Assembly: GCF_033100095.1 (NCBI RefSeq)
Contig: NZ_CP136921.1
Span: 2,450,501 to 2,514,500 of the forward strand
Source: Diaphorobacter limosus
GTDB taxonomy: Bacteria > Pseudomonadota > Gammaproteobacteria > Burkholderiales > Burkholderiaceae_C
Reading direction: 5' to 3'
DNA: 64,000 nucleotides
The translations under genes were made by a program, and so were the position numbers. Below the pieces are notes generated by a model. It saw nothing but the letters and a program-made list of their open reading frames with translations. It did no database searches and was not told where the DNA came from. Below are positions 1 to 6,772 of this stretch, one piece after another; the first letter of the stretch is position 1, and every line of letters starts with the position of its first letter.

Positions 1-331
1 CCTCGGCGCGTGCATGGGCGGCAATCCACAGGTCGTTGTTGCCAATGGGCTGCCCGGCGCGCTCCAGGGCGGCGCGGATCTGGCCGTAATGTGCACCGGC
101 AGTGGGTGCCAGGGGCATAACCTGAATGGCAGCTTGCAACTGCTGCAGCACCGCCAGCGCCTTGTCCCGGGCCTGGCTTTTTTCTGCGCCGTGCTGCAAC
201 TCGCCCAGGGTGACCACCGACATGGCCAGCGCATCAGAACTGAGCTGCTCGAACCGCGCGCGCACGGCGGGCGGGTTGTGCTTGGCGATGTAGATGCAGA
301 TGTTGGTATCGAGCAGGTAGCGGATGGCCAT
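1..331 (-). CDS. vapC: VapC-type PIN ribonuclease toxin (3' end beyond window)
   Basis: PIN-domain toxin of a VapBC module. The protein begins MAIRYLLDTNICIYIAKHNP, which carries the first catalytic Asp of PIN nucleases in 'LLDTN', and later has 'NNDLWIAAHA', the usual third acidic motif. About 110 codons are visible and the reading frame runs off the left edge, so the last residues are missing. Its ATG follows the stop of the antitoxin gene directly, which indicates one transcript with translational coupling. VapC toxins cleave specific RNAs such as initiator tRNA; the target of this one is unknown. Family assignment is firm, substrate unknown. Confidence 0.88.
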   Translation of the reverse strand, partial: MAIRYLLDTNICIYIAKHNPPAVRARFEQLSSDALAMSVVTLGELQHGAEKSQARDKALAVLQQLQAAIQVMPLAPTAGAHYGQIRAALERAGQPIGNNDLWIAAHARAE

Positions 332-562
332 TCAAAACGCCTCGCGCTCTTGGGGCAGGGCGTCGCCCCGGCCATCTTGCATGAAGTCCGCCGGCAAGCT
401 GGCCAGCGCATCAAAAATGGCCGCCGCGCTGGCCGGGCGCTCGCGCAGCACGATGTCATTGCCCTGGCGGAAGATCTCCACCTGCTCGGCGTTGAAGCGA
501 AATTCCTTGGGCAGGCGCACGGCCTGGCTGTTGCCGGACTGGAAAACACGAGCGTAGGTCAT
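332..562 (-). CDS. vapB: VapB-type antitoxin (AbrB/MazE swapped-hairpin fold)
   Basis: A 76-residue antitoxin. Its N-terminal half (MTYARVFQSGNSQAVRLPKE) is the AbrB/MazE DNA-binding signature 'F.SGNSQAVRLPKEFR'. The C-terminal tail would wrap around and inhibit the toxin encoded next. The ATG is preceded on the minus strand by a GAGGG ribosome-binding sequence at good spacing. VapB family proteins normally repress their own promoter; palindromes just upstream (see the regulatory entry) fit this. The length is normal for the family. Confidence 0.9.
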   Translation of the reverse strand: MTYARVFQSGNSQAVRLPKEFRFNAEQVEIFRQGNDIVLRERPASAAAIFDALASLPADFMQDGRGDALPQEREAF

Positions 563-600
563 GGAATTCCCTCATAGATATCCGGAAAGTATATACATTG
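563..600 (-). promoter_or_regulatory. Probable vapBC promoter/operator
   Basis: The bases directly upstream of vapB contain two perfect short palindromes, GATATC (577-582) and GTATATAC (589-596), in an AT-rich patch. This is the expected place for autoregulation by VapB. The binding role is inferred. Confidence 0.45.
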
Positions 601-746
601 GGTGTTGTGTGTCAAACGTGGACATCTGCATGGCCTGAGGTGCTGATCCAATTTCACCTTCCAGCGAACCGCTCCCATCCCGCCAAAATTGCCGGACAAC
701 AGGCTTGCTGAGCCTGGCTCTTCAAAGCTCGTCCATTCACTGCATC

Positions 747-1172
747 TCAACCCTGCCCAACAAACTCCCAAGGGTTGAACAGCGCCACCCCCATGTGCAC
801 AAAATCCCGCACATTGCGCGTCACCAGCGTCAGGCCATGTTGCAAGGCCGTGGCGGCAATCAGCGCATCATGCGGTGGCGCCGGGTCGGGCACATGCAGC
901 GGCGCGCAACACTGCACCACCGCGTCGTCCACGGGCAAACTGCGCTCGGCAAACAAGGCGCGCACGCCATCCAACCATGCCCGCAAAGCCTGTGCTTGCG
1001 CGGCATCGCGCCGTTGCAACCGCAAAATTCCGATATCAATCTCCAGCCACGTCAGCACGCTCACGTACTGGGCCGCCAAAGGCACGCTGGCCGCCCAGGC
1101 CAGCACGCGCGCATCCGCCTGCGGCTTGCCGGTGCGCAACTCGGAGATCACGTTGGTGTCGAGCAAATACAT
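747..1172 (-). CDS. FitB/VapC-like PIN-domain toxin
   Basis: A 141-residue PIN protein. It opens MYLLDTNVISELRTGKPQAD (first Asp and the Glu of the 'DTNVISE' motif) and has 'PPHDALIAATALQHGLTLVT', the typical second half with Asp and a hydrophobic core, then 'VTRNVRDF'. This pattern is typical of FitB-type VapC ribonucleases paired with Phd-like antitoxins. Its start overlaps the end of the upstream antitoxin gene at base 1172, so the two are co-translated. The 563-746 gap to the neighbouring module contains no convincing gene. Confidence 0.9.
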   Translation of the reverse strand: MYLLDTNVISELRTGKPQADARVLAWAASVPLAAQYVSVLTWLEIDIGILRLQRRDAAQAQALRAWLDGVRALFAERSLPVDDAVVQCCAPLHVPDPAPPHDALIAATALQHGLTLVTRNVRDFVHMGVALFNPWEFVGQG

Positions 1173-1462
1173 CAGCGCGGCTCGTGTTCACCAAATTCGG
1201 GAATGCGCAGGGTGATGTCAGCGGCGCCCGGGCGTTCGGGCAAAGGCAACTCGCCCCCCGAGGGCGCATCCACCCCCCGCATGGCCTGCAACAAACTCTC
1301 GCCGCCCACCTGCCCGGTCAGGCGGTAATAGTCCTCAATCTTGAGCACCGCCAGAGAGGGCTTGCCGCGCTCGGTAATGATCACCGGCCCCTGCTGCGCC
1401 GCACGCTTGACTGCCGCCGCATCGCGCGCAAAGGTGCGGCTGTTCATGGTGGCAATGCTCAT
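1172..1462 (-). CDS. Phd/YefM-family antitoxin
   Basis: A 96-residue antitoxin. The N-terminal region reads as a Phd/YefM DNA-binding domain, with 'SRTFARDAAAVKRAA' followed by 'GPVIITERGKPSLAVL', the classic 'PV.IT.RG.P..VL' strand. The C-terminal tail is acidic and proline-rich, as expected for the toxin-neutralising segment. A strong GAGGAGG ribosome-binding site precedes the ATG on the minus strand. It forms an operon with the PIN toxin at 747-1172. Members usually repress their own promoter, which would lie in 1463-1520. Confidence 0.88.
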   Translation of the reverse strand: MSIATMNSRTFARDAAAVKRAAQQGPVIITERGKPSLAVLKIEDYYRLTGQVGGESLLQAMRGVDAPSGGELPLPERPGAADITLRIPEFGEHEPR

Positions 1463-1636
1463 GACCGCCTCCTCAAATTGGTTGTCTGTATGTTACGACA
1501 AAAAAACGGCGCCAGCAAACAGCCGTGAAACCTGCCATGCGAGGTCGCGCGTACGGCAAGCTTGCGATGCATCTCGGAGAGTCGATGTGGGCCAACAATC
1601 CATCCATCGCAACAACACACCAGAAGGAAACACACC

Positions 1637-1900
1637 ATGACTCTCCCCCAAGCCATCGCCTTCGGCACCGCCGGCGACAAACTCTCGCGCAAGATCACGG
1701 GCACCAACGAGGTGAGCGTCACCCGCAGCACCATTGCCACGGGTGCCGGCGCCGCCCTGGGTGCGGCCGGCGCGGGCGCGCTATCGGTGGGTGCCGGCGC
1801 GGTTGGCCTTACCGCCGTGGCTACCGTGGCCGCACCGGTGGCCGTCCCAGTCGCCATCGTCGCCGGCGGCATTGGTTTGCTGTGCAGCCTGTTCGAGTGA
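1637..1900 (+). CDS. Small Gly/Ala-rich hydrophobic protein at the head of the CARF operon
   Basis: An 87-residue protein of unknown function. A polar N-terminus of about 28 residues is followed by an almost unbroken Ala/Gly/Val stretch containing 'GAGAALGAAGAGALSVGAG' and 'VAVPVAIVAGGIGLLC', which suggests two glycine-zipper-like membrane segments. The start is supported by an AGAAGGAAA ribosome-binding sequence ten bases upstream. Its TGA overlaps the GTG start of csx16 (GTGA), so it is translationally coupled to a CRISPR gene. I do not recognise the family. Being the first gene of a CARF-effector operon, it could be a membrane partner or effector, but that is inference only. Confidence 0.65.
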   Translation: MTLPQAIAFGTAGDKLSRKITGTNEVSVTRSTIATGAGAALGAAGAGALSVGAGAVGLTAVATVAAPVAVPVAIVAGGIGLLCSLFE

Positions 1901-2205
1901 CCACCTGGTTCGTCAGCCGCCACCCCGGCGCCCTGCACTGGATGCAGCGCCACGGCCCCGCCTTTGACCAGCATGTGCCGCACCTCGACCCCGCCCAGGT
2001 GCAGCCGGGCGATGCCGTCATCGGCACGCTGCCCGTGAACCTGGCGGCGCAGGTGTGCGCGCGCGGCGCGGCGTATTGGCATTTGGCGCTGGGTGTGCCG
2101 GCACAAAGCCGTGGGCGTGAGCTGAGTGCCGATGAACTGCTGGCCCTGGGTGCTACGCTGCAACGTTTTAACGTTCAATCTCACAAATTCAAACCTGCAC
2201 CATGA
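1897..2205 (+). CDS. csx16: CRISPR-associated protein Csx16 (VVA1548 family)
   Basis: A 102-residue protein beginning at GTG within the GTGA overlap with the previous gene. It reads (V/M)TTWFVSRHPGALHWMQRHG and has 'HLDPAQVQPGDAVIGTLPVN', which match my memory of the Csx16 family, including the 'WFVSRHPGA' N-terminus. Csx16 occurs with type III CRISPR systems and CARF proteins, and has been proposed to degrade cyclic oligoadenylate signals (ring-nuclease role). Its stop overlaps the start of the next gene by 4 bases (ATGA), so genes 1637-4597 form one tightly coupled operon. Confidence 0.85.
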   Translation: MTTWFVSRHPGALHWMQRHGPAFDQHVPHLDPAQVQPGDAVIGTLPVNLAAQVCARGAAYWHLALGVPAQSRGRELSADELLALGATLQRFNVQSHKFKPAP

Positions 2206-3356
2206 CCACAACCCTGCACCTGTGTATTGCCACCGGCCAGAACGCCGCCAACTTCATTCCGCTCAAGCAACTGGCGGCGCACACCATCTGGATTCTGGAA
2301 ACGCCCGACATGCAAAAGCAGCAAAGCGCCAAGGCCTTGAGCACCGCGCTCAAGTCAGCGCTGCCCGAGGCGCCGATCCGCACCCTGGCGTTTGACGACA
2401 GCACGCCCCAGGCCATGCAGGCCGCCGCTCTGCAACTGGCCTGCGACGAGCTCGACGGCAAGGACGTGGTGTTTCACGCCACCGGCGGGACCAAGCTGAT
2501 GGTGCTGGCCATCCACCAGCAGCTGCTCAACCTCGCCGCTGGCCAGGGCAGCTACCGCCTGCTCTACGCCGACACCGCACACCAAACGCTCAGCTGGATG
2601 GGCGATGAGCCCCGCCAGGAGCCCATGGCCGACGTGCTCACGCTCAACGAGCAGCTCTTGCTGCGCGGCTACCGCAGCAGCAACGACACCCGCCCTGCCG
2701 CCATCCAGCAGCGCGCCAGCGAGCGCGCCAAGGTCACCCGCCTCATGGGCGAAAAATCTGCACAGATCAAAGGTTTTTTAGGAGCGCTCAACTTCCACGC
2801 TCGCCAAGCCGCTGACGGCAAGAGCCTGGTGCGTGAGTTCGACTACCTGCCCAATACCCACAGCCCCGCAGGCAAGCTACTGGAGCTGGCCCAGCTGCAA
2901 GGGCTGCTCAGCATCGATGAAAACTATAACCAAATCACCTTCGCCAGCGCCGAGGTGGCGGAATACTTCTGCGGCGGCTGGGTCGAGGAATACGTGTTCC
3001 TCAAATTCACCGGCACCCTGGCACCCGCCCAATACACCCTGGGCGCGCAAATCACGCACAGCGTAAGCAAAACCAGCAACGAAATCGACGGCATTGCCGT
3101 AGCCCACAACCGCGCCCTCATCATTGAGTGCAAGGCCAAAAAGCAAGACCAGGCACAAGACGCCATCTACAAGCTCGGCCAGCTCGTCAAGCAGGTGGGC
3201 GGCCTGATGGCACGCGGCCTGTACGTCAGCGCCCGCCAGGTGAGTGACACCGACCGCGCCCGCGCTCGGGAATACGGTGTGGACGTGCTCGCTGGTGAAG
3301 AACTGGCCACCCTGAGTGACTACCTGCGCCAATGGAAAGACAACGCCCGCGCATGA
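2202..3356 (+). CDS. Can2/Card1-like CARF nuclease (DUF1887 type)
   Basis: A 384-residue cyclic-oligoadenylate-activated nuclease candidate. Residues 1-150 look like a CARF domain: 'LHLCIATGQNAANFIPLKQL' at the start and 'VVFHATGGTKLMVLAIHQQL' near 90-108. The C-terminal half has the DUF1887 signature 'GGWVEEYVFLKF' (about 259-270) and a PD-(D/E)xK core, 'NEIDGIAV' with Asp296 followed by 'LIIECKAKK' with Glu309 and Lys311. The length matches Can2/Card1 proteins, homodimers that cut nucleic acids when cyclic tetra-adenylate is bound. Catalytic residues look intact. Four-base overlaps on both sides tie it to csx16 and the NE0113-type gene. Confidence 0.85.
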   Translation: MTTTLHLCIATGQNAANFIPLKQLAAHTIWILETPDMQKQQSAKALSTALKSALPEAPIRTLAFDDSTPQAMQAAALQLACDELDGKDVVFHATGGTKLMVLAIHQQLLNLAAGQGSYRLLYADTAHQTLSWMGDEPRQEPMADVLTLNEQLLLRGYRSSNDTRPAAIQQRASERAKVTRLMGEKSAQIKGFLGALNFHARQAADGKSLVREFDYLPNTHSPAGKLLELAQLQGLLSIDENYNQITFASAEVAEYFCGGWVEEYVFLKFTGTLAPAQYTLGAQITHSVSKTSNEIDGIAVAHNRALIIECKAKKQDQAQDAIYKLGQLVKQVGGLMARGLYVSARQVSDTDRARAREYGVDVLAGEELATLSDYLRQWKDNARA

Positions 3357-4597
3357 AACCCCACCCCCACACCCTGCTCGCCACCACCGGCGCCTCACCC
3401 CAGGTCATCACCGAAACGCTCTACGCCATCCACCACAGCAATGCACAGTGGCCCGATGCGCTGTTTCTCATCACCACCAGCTTTGGCAAGCGCAAGGCCG
3501 TGCAAGGTCTGCTCGAAGAAGGCCACCTGCAGCGCCTGTGTACGCAGCTGCAACGCCCGCTGCCCGCCTTTGACGCCAGCCATATACTCGTCGCACCAGG
3601 TGCCGACGGCCAGCCGGTGGAAGACGCGCGCTCCGTGGCCGACCACGAGGCGCTGGCCAACTTCATCATGACCGTGGTGCGCGACCGCACCCAGGCCAGC
3701 CAGGGCAGCCTGCACGCCTCATTGGCCGGCGGGCGCAAGACCATGACGTTCTACATCGGCTACGCCATGAGCCTGTTTGGCCGCGCGCAAGACAGCCTGA
3801 GCCATGTGCTGGTGAGCGAGGGCTACGAAAACATCCCCGGCTTCTGGTTCCCCACCACGGATGCGCCGCACCGCCACATCACCAGCCGTGACACCACCCT
3901 GGACGCCAGCCTGGCGCAGGTCACGCTGGCGCCCATCCCCTTTGTGCGCCACCGCCACGACCTGCCCCAGGTGCTGCTGCAAACCGGCACGGCGGTCAAC
4001 TTTGCGCAACTGGTGCAGCTGATCAACCTGGGCGAGAACCCCGCAGCGCTGCGCCTGGAGGTCGATTTGCCGGCGGCCTGCATTCGCCTGAGCACCGTCG
4101 ATTCAGACCTGCACCTGGTGTTTGCGCCCAAGCTGCTGGAGATGGCGTTCTTCACCCTCATGGCGCGCTGCACCGTGGGCGGCGAGAGCGACCTGACCCG
4201 CCCGCTCAAGGGCAACCCGGAAATCGGCCTGTCTGCCTCTTTACTGCAAGAGCTGCTGCCCCTGTGCGGCCTGGCCTGCAAAGACCGCCTGAGCGACAAC
4301 CTGGCGGCGCTGGAGGACTGGAACGTTACCCAAGGGCAGCTCAAGGACAGCACGCTCGAAGCGCTGCGCAACGGCATCTCTGATACCTGGTTTGACCAGC
4401 GCAAAAACCAGCTCCTCACGTTATTCCTGCAGCAGTTACCCGCCAGCCTGGCACGCTGGGTGCAGCCGGCCACCATTTGGGACGAAGACGGCCAGCGTCT
4501 GGGACGCGAAGCGATCGACAAAACCCCAAAAAAAGGCGGCTACGGCCTGCACCTGGAGCCCCACCAAATCCGCATCGTGGACATGCCCCAGCGTTGA
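3353..4597 (+). CDS. NE0113-family CRISPR-associated CARF protein (putative ring nuclease)
   Basis: A 414-residue protein. I choose the ATG at 3353 because it forms a 4-base overlap with the preceding stop; a Met 21 bases upstream is less likely. The N-terminal 150 residues contain 'LLATTGASPQVITETLYAI' and 'LHASLAGGRKTMTFYIGYAM', the conserved CARF/ring-nuclease motifs of the NE0113 family (TIGR02584/PF09623). The C-terminal 250 residues are less clear: I see no HEPN RxxxxH motif, so RNase activity is not supported. Members are linked to type III CRISPR and may bind or linearise cyclic oligoadenylates. It ends the four-gene operon. Confidence 0.82.
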   Translation: MKPHPHTLLATTGASPQVITETLYAIHHSNAQWPDALFLITTSFGKRKAVQGLLEEGHLQRLCTQLQRPLPAFDASHILVAPGADGQPVEDARSVADHEALANFIMTVVRDRTQASQGSLHASLAGGRKTMTFYIGYAMSLFGRAQDSLSHVLVSEGYENIPGFWFPTTDAPHRHITSRDTTLDASLAQVTLAPIPFVRHRHDLPQVLLQTGTAVNFAQLVQLINLGENPAALRLEVDLPAACIRLSTVDSDLHLVFAPKLLEMAFFTLMARCTVGGESDLTRPLKGNPEIGLSASLLQELLPLCGLACKDRLSDNLAALEDWNVTQGQLKDSTLEALRNGISDTWFDQRKNQLLTLFLQQLPASLARWVQPATIWDEDGQRLGREAIDKTPKKGGYGLHLEPHQIRIVDMPQR

Positions 4598-4690
4598 TGT
4601 CGCGCCAGCATGTCCTCAATGGTGCATAGGCAACCGCACATCTACTTTTAATAGCGCCTCACGCAATACAGATAAGGGTTAACGGCTGTT

Positions 4691-4730
4691 TTTCCTCTCC
4701 CCTTGCGGGAGAGGGTTGGGGAGAGGGGGA
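4691..4730. repeat. REP-like inverted repeat
   Basis: The segment reads TTTCCTCTCCCC, a short loop, then GGGAGAGGGTTGGGGAGAGGGGG. It is a C/T-rich arm facing a G/A-rich arm and would fold into a strong hairpin between the CARF operon and the adaptation genes. It resembles the dispersed intergenic repeats common in Burkholderiales genomes. A related but longer element lies at 11484-11596. It could also act as a terminator for the operon ending at 4597. Confidence 0.6.
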
Positions 4731-4842
4731 GAAACGCCTGCACCAACCGCTTTGGCAAGCTTGCCCGCCCACCGCCAGGCAAGCACGCGCAACACAATCC
4801 TTTCATCGCCACCCCACCGGCACATTCTTGAAAGGACACCCC

Positions 4843-4941
4843 ACGACCATCAACTGGCCTTCCGTGGCCGCCAAGGCAGCAGCAGCAGCGCTCGTCGCCG
4901 CCGCTGCAGCGCTGGCCGAAGCCCTCAGCGAAAAGCGCTGA
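4843..4941 (+). CDS. Possible 32-residue Ala-rich micro-ORF with ACG (or internal GTG) start
   Basis: An open frame encodes TTINWPSVAAKAAAAALVAA, continuing Ala-rich to end ALAEALSEKR. A good ribosome-binding sequence (AAAGGA at 4831-4836) sits 6 bases before an ACG codon; a GTG at 4864 is in frame. No ATG is available. It lies 29 bases before cas2. Whether it is translated cannot be told from sequence, and the composition bias makes chance possible. I list it because a second small Ala/Gly-rich protein stands at the head of the same locus. The remainder of the 4598-4969 gap holds only the REP-like hairpin. Confidence 0.3.
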   Translation, partial: TTINWPSVAAKAAAAALVAAAAALAEALSEKR

Positions 4942-4969
4942 GCCCACCACCCAAGGCTGCACCCACCCC

Positions 4970-5248
4970 ATGGCCCGCAGCCTCTACCTCGTCGCCTACG
5001 ACGTATGCAACCCCAGGCGGCTGGCCCGGGTCACGCGCTACTTTCACAGCTACCGCGTGGCGGGGCAAAAGTCAGTGCCCGAAATCTGGGTCACGCCCGC
5101 CGAGCTGGCGCACATCCAGGCCGACCTGCGCCGCCTGCTGCAAGAGGGCGAAGACCGGTTGCAACTTATCGCCCTCGATCCGCGCATGACGCCGCGCTGC
5201 ATGGGCCAGGCCGAAAGCTTCAAGGCCACGCACTTTTGCGTGACCTGA
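4970..5248 (+). CDS. cas2: Cas2 endoribonuclease/adaptation protein (first copy)
   Basis: A 92-residue Cas2. It has the ferredoxin-like start 'LYLVAYDVCNPRRLARVTRY' with the conserved Asp of the 'YDV.nprR' motif. The rest is short and ends 'ATHFCVT' without the usual C-terminal beta-strand motif. Cas2 dimers bridge two Cas1 dimers during spacer acquisition. It lies 39 bases upstream of cas1. A second, quite different cas2 follows cas1, so the two subunits may play different roles or one may be vestigial. Confidence 0.85.
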   Translation: MARSLYLVAYDVCNPRRLARVTRYFHSYRVAGQKSVPEIWVTPAELAHIQADLRRLLQEGEDRLQLIALDPRMTPRCMGQAESFKATHFCVT

Positions 5249-5287
5249 GAGCCGAACAACACCGCTAAACATCGCCAAAGGACAGAC

Positions 5288-6313
5288 ATGAGCACCCTCT
5301 TCGTTGACCGCCGCGACATTGCACTGGAGCACGACAGCGGCGCCCTCATCATTCGCGACGGCGGCGAGCGTATCGCCACCGTACCCCTGGCGCCCATTAC
5401 CCGCGTCGTGCTGCGCGGCAATGCCCAGCTCACGGCCAGTCTGCTCGCCACATTGGGCGAGCGCGGCATTGGCGTGCTGGTGCTCACCGGCCGCCAGGGC
5501 AAGCCCAGCCTGTTCTTTGGCCGCCCGCACAACGACGCACGCCTGCGCGTCGAGCAAACCCGGCGCAGCCTGCAAGACGACTTTTGTCTGGCGTATGCGC
5601 AACGCCTGGTGCAGCGCAAGCTCGAACGCCAATGCCAATGGATCGATGCAGCGCGCGAGCACTACCCCGCCCAGCGCTACCCCTTGAGCCAGGCGCTGCG
5701 CCAGCTGCAAGAACAGCTGCCGCAAATCGCCCACACCCGGCGCCTGGACAGCCTGCGCGGCCTGGAGGGCGCCGCCGCCAGCGGCTACTTTGCCGGCCTG
5801 CGCGCCGTGGTGCCCGCCAGCCTGGGCTTTCATGAACGCAACCGCCGCCCGCCGCGCGACCCGTTCAACGCCCTGCTGTCGCTCACCTACACCCTGGCGC
5901 ACGCCGAAGCCGCCTTTACCCTGCACGCCGCCGGGCTCGACCCCTGCATCGGCTACTACCACCAACTGAGCCACTCGCGCGAATCGCTGGCCTGCGACAT
6001 CATGGAAACCATCCGCCCCCTGGCCGACCGCCTGTGCCTGAAGCTGGTGGCACAGCAGGTGCTGACGGCCGAACACTTCAGCCAAAGCGACGCCGGCTGC
6101 CTGCTGGGCAAGGCCGGGCGCAGCCGCTACTACGGCGCCTACGAAGAACACGCCCAACCGCTGCGCCACGCCGTGCAACAAGAAGTCAGATCCCTGCGCC
6201 AGCGCATTGCGCCCGACATGCCGGAATTTGAATGCACCCGCCCCGACTACGACGGCGACATCTACGGCGCGCTGGCCGACAGCAGCGCCGAAGCCGCGGA
6301 GGCCACGCCATGA
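5288..6313 (+). CDS. cas1: Cas1 integrase
   Basis: A 341-residue Cas1, the integrase of CRISPR adaptation. The N-terminal beta domain begins STLFVDRRDIALEHDSGALI. The helical domain holds the metal-binding residues: Glu160 in 'LRGLEGAAASGYF', His225 in 'CIGYYHQLSHSR', and Asp237/Glu240 in 'SLACDIMETIRPLAD'. All are present, so it looks active. The sequence style is that of type III-associated Cas1 proteins. An AAGGACAG ribosome-binding site precedes the ATG, and its stop overlaps the start of the second cas2 by 4 bases. Confidence 0.95.
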   Translation: MSTLFVDRRDIALEHDSGALIIRDGGERIATVPLAPITRVVLRGNAQLTASLLATLGERGIGVLVLTGRQGKPSLFFGRPHNDARLRVEQTRRSLQDDFCLAYAQRLVQRKLERQCQWIDAAREHYPAQRYPLSQALRQLQEQLPQIAHTRRLDSLRGLEGAAASGYFAGLRAVVPASLGFHERNRRPPRDPFNALLSLTYTLAHAEAAFTLHAAGLDPCIGYYHQLSHSRESLACDIMETIRPLADRLCLKLVAQQVLTAEHFSQSDAGCLLGKAGRSRYYGAYEEHAQPLRHAVQQEVRSLRQRIAPDMPEFECTRPDYDGDIYGALADSSAEAAEATP

Positions 6314-6609
6314 AAGAAACCATCATCTGCTACGACATCACCTGCCCGCGCCGCCTGGCGCGCATACACCGACTGCTGAAGAAACAGGCGCTGCCATTGC
6401 AATACTCGGTGTTCCTGTTCACCGGAACGGCCTTGCAACTCGACCGCTGCCTGGCGCAACTGGAGCGCCTCATGGACAAGCGCCACGACGACATCCGCGC
6501 CTACCCCCTGCCACAACGCGGCCTGCGCTGGAGCCTGGGCAAAGCCACCCTGCCCGAAGGCATCCACCTGGGCGACCTTCCAGCCCCGTGGAACGGCGTC
6601 ATCGTGTAG
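6310..6609 (+). CDS. cas2: Cas2 endoribonuclease/adaptation protein (second copy)
   Basis: A 99-residue Cas2 starting MKETIICYDITCPRRLARIH, with the catalytic-type Asp in 'CYDITCPRR' and the following 'LPLQYSVFLFTGTALQLDRC', a textbook Cas2 beta-strand and helix. The C-terminus 'HLGDLPAPWNGVIV' is longer than in the first copy. The ATG overlaps the cas1 stop. This copy is closer to the canonical Cas2 pattern and lies directly next to the array leader, so it is the likelier structural partner of Cas1. Confidence 0.9.
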   Translation: MKETIICYDITCPRRLARIHRLLKKQALPLQYSVFLFTGTALQLDRCLAQLERLMDKRHDDIRAYPLPQRGLRWSLGKATLPEGIHLGDLPAPWNGVIV

Positions 6610-6772
6610 CCCCCCGCCGAGTCGCAGGGGCCGACATTTACAATAGACAACGTCGAAGCCACCTTGCCCCATGCCCAGCCCGCACCCTGGAAAGACATCT
6701 CGGGCCCCAACGCCCAACGTCCATAAGGCACTCTGCAAGTGCTTGTCAGGCAAGGGTTTTTTCGACCTTGGA
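6610..6772 (+). promoter_or_regulatory. CRISPR leader region
   Basis: These 163 bases lie between cas2 and the first repeat and contain no gene. A TACAAT hexamer at 6639-6644 could be a -10 element for the pre-crRNA. Close to the first repeat is an inverted repeat CAAGG-N9-CCTTG. The leader is placed on this side because the cas genes abut it and the repeat at the far end of the array is degenerate, as is usual for leader-distal ends. Confidence 0.6.

Noticed and set aside
559..771. A 70-residue minus-strand frame between the two TA modules
   Set aside because: No conserved motif, no ribosome-binding site and poor codon composition; it overlaps the vapB operator.
3353..4597. HEPN ribonuclease (Csm6/Csx1-like) assignment for the NE0113-type protein
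   Set aside because: I could not find an RxxxxH motif in the C-terminal region, so I call it only a CARF/ring-nuclease-type protein.
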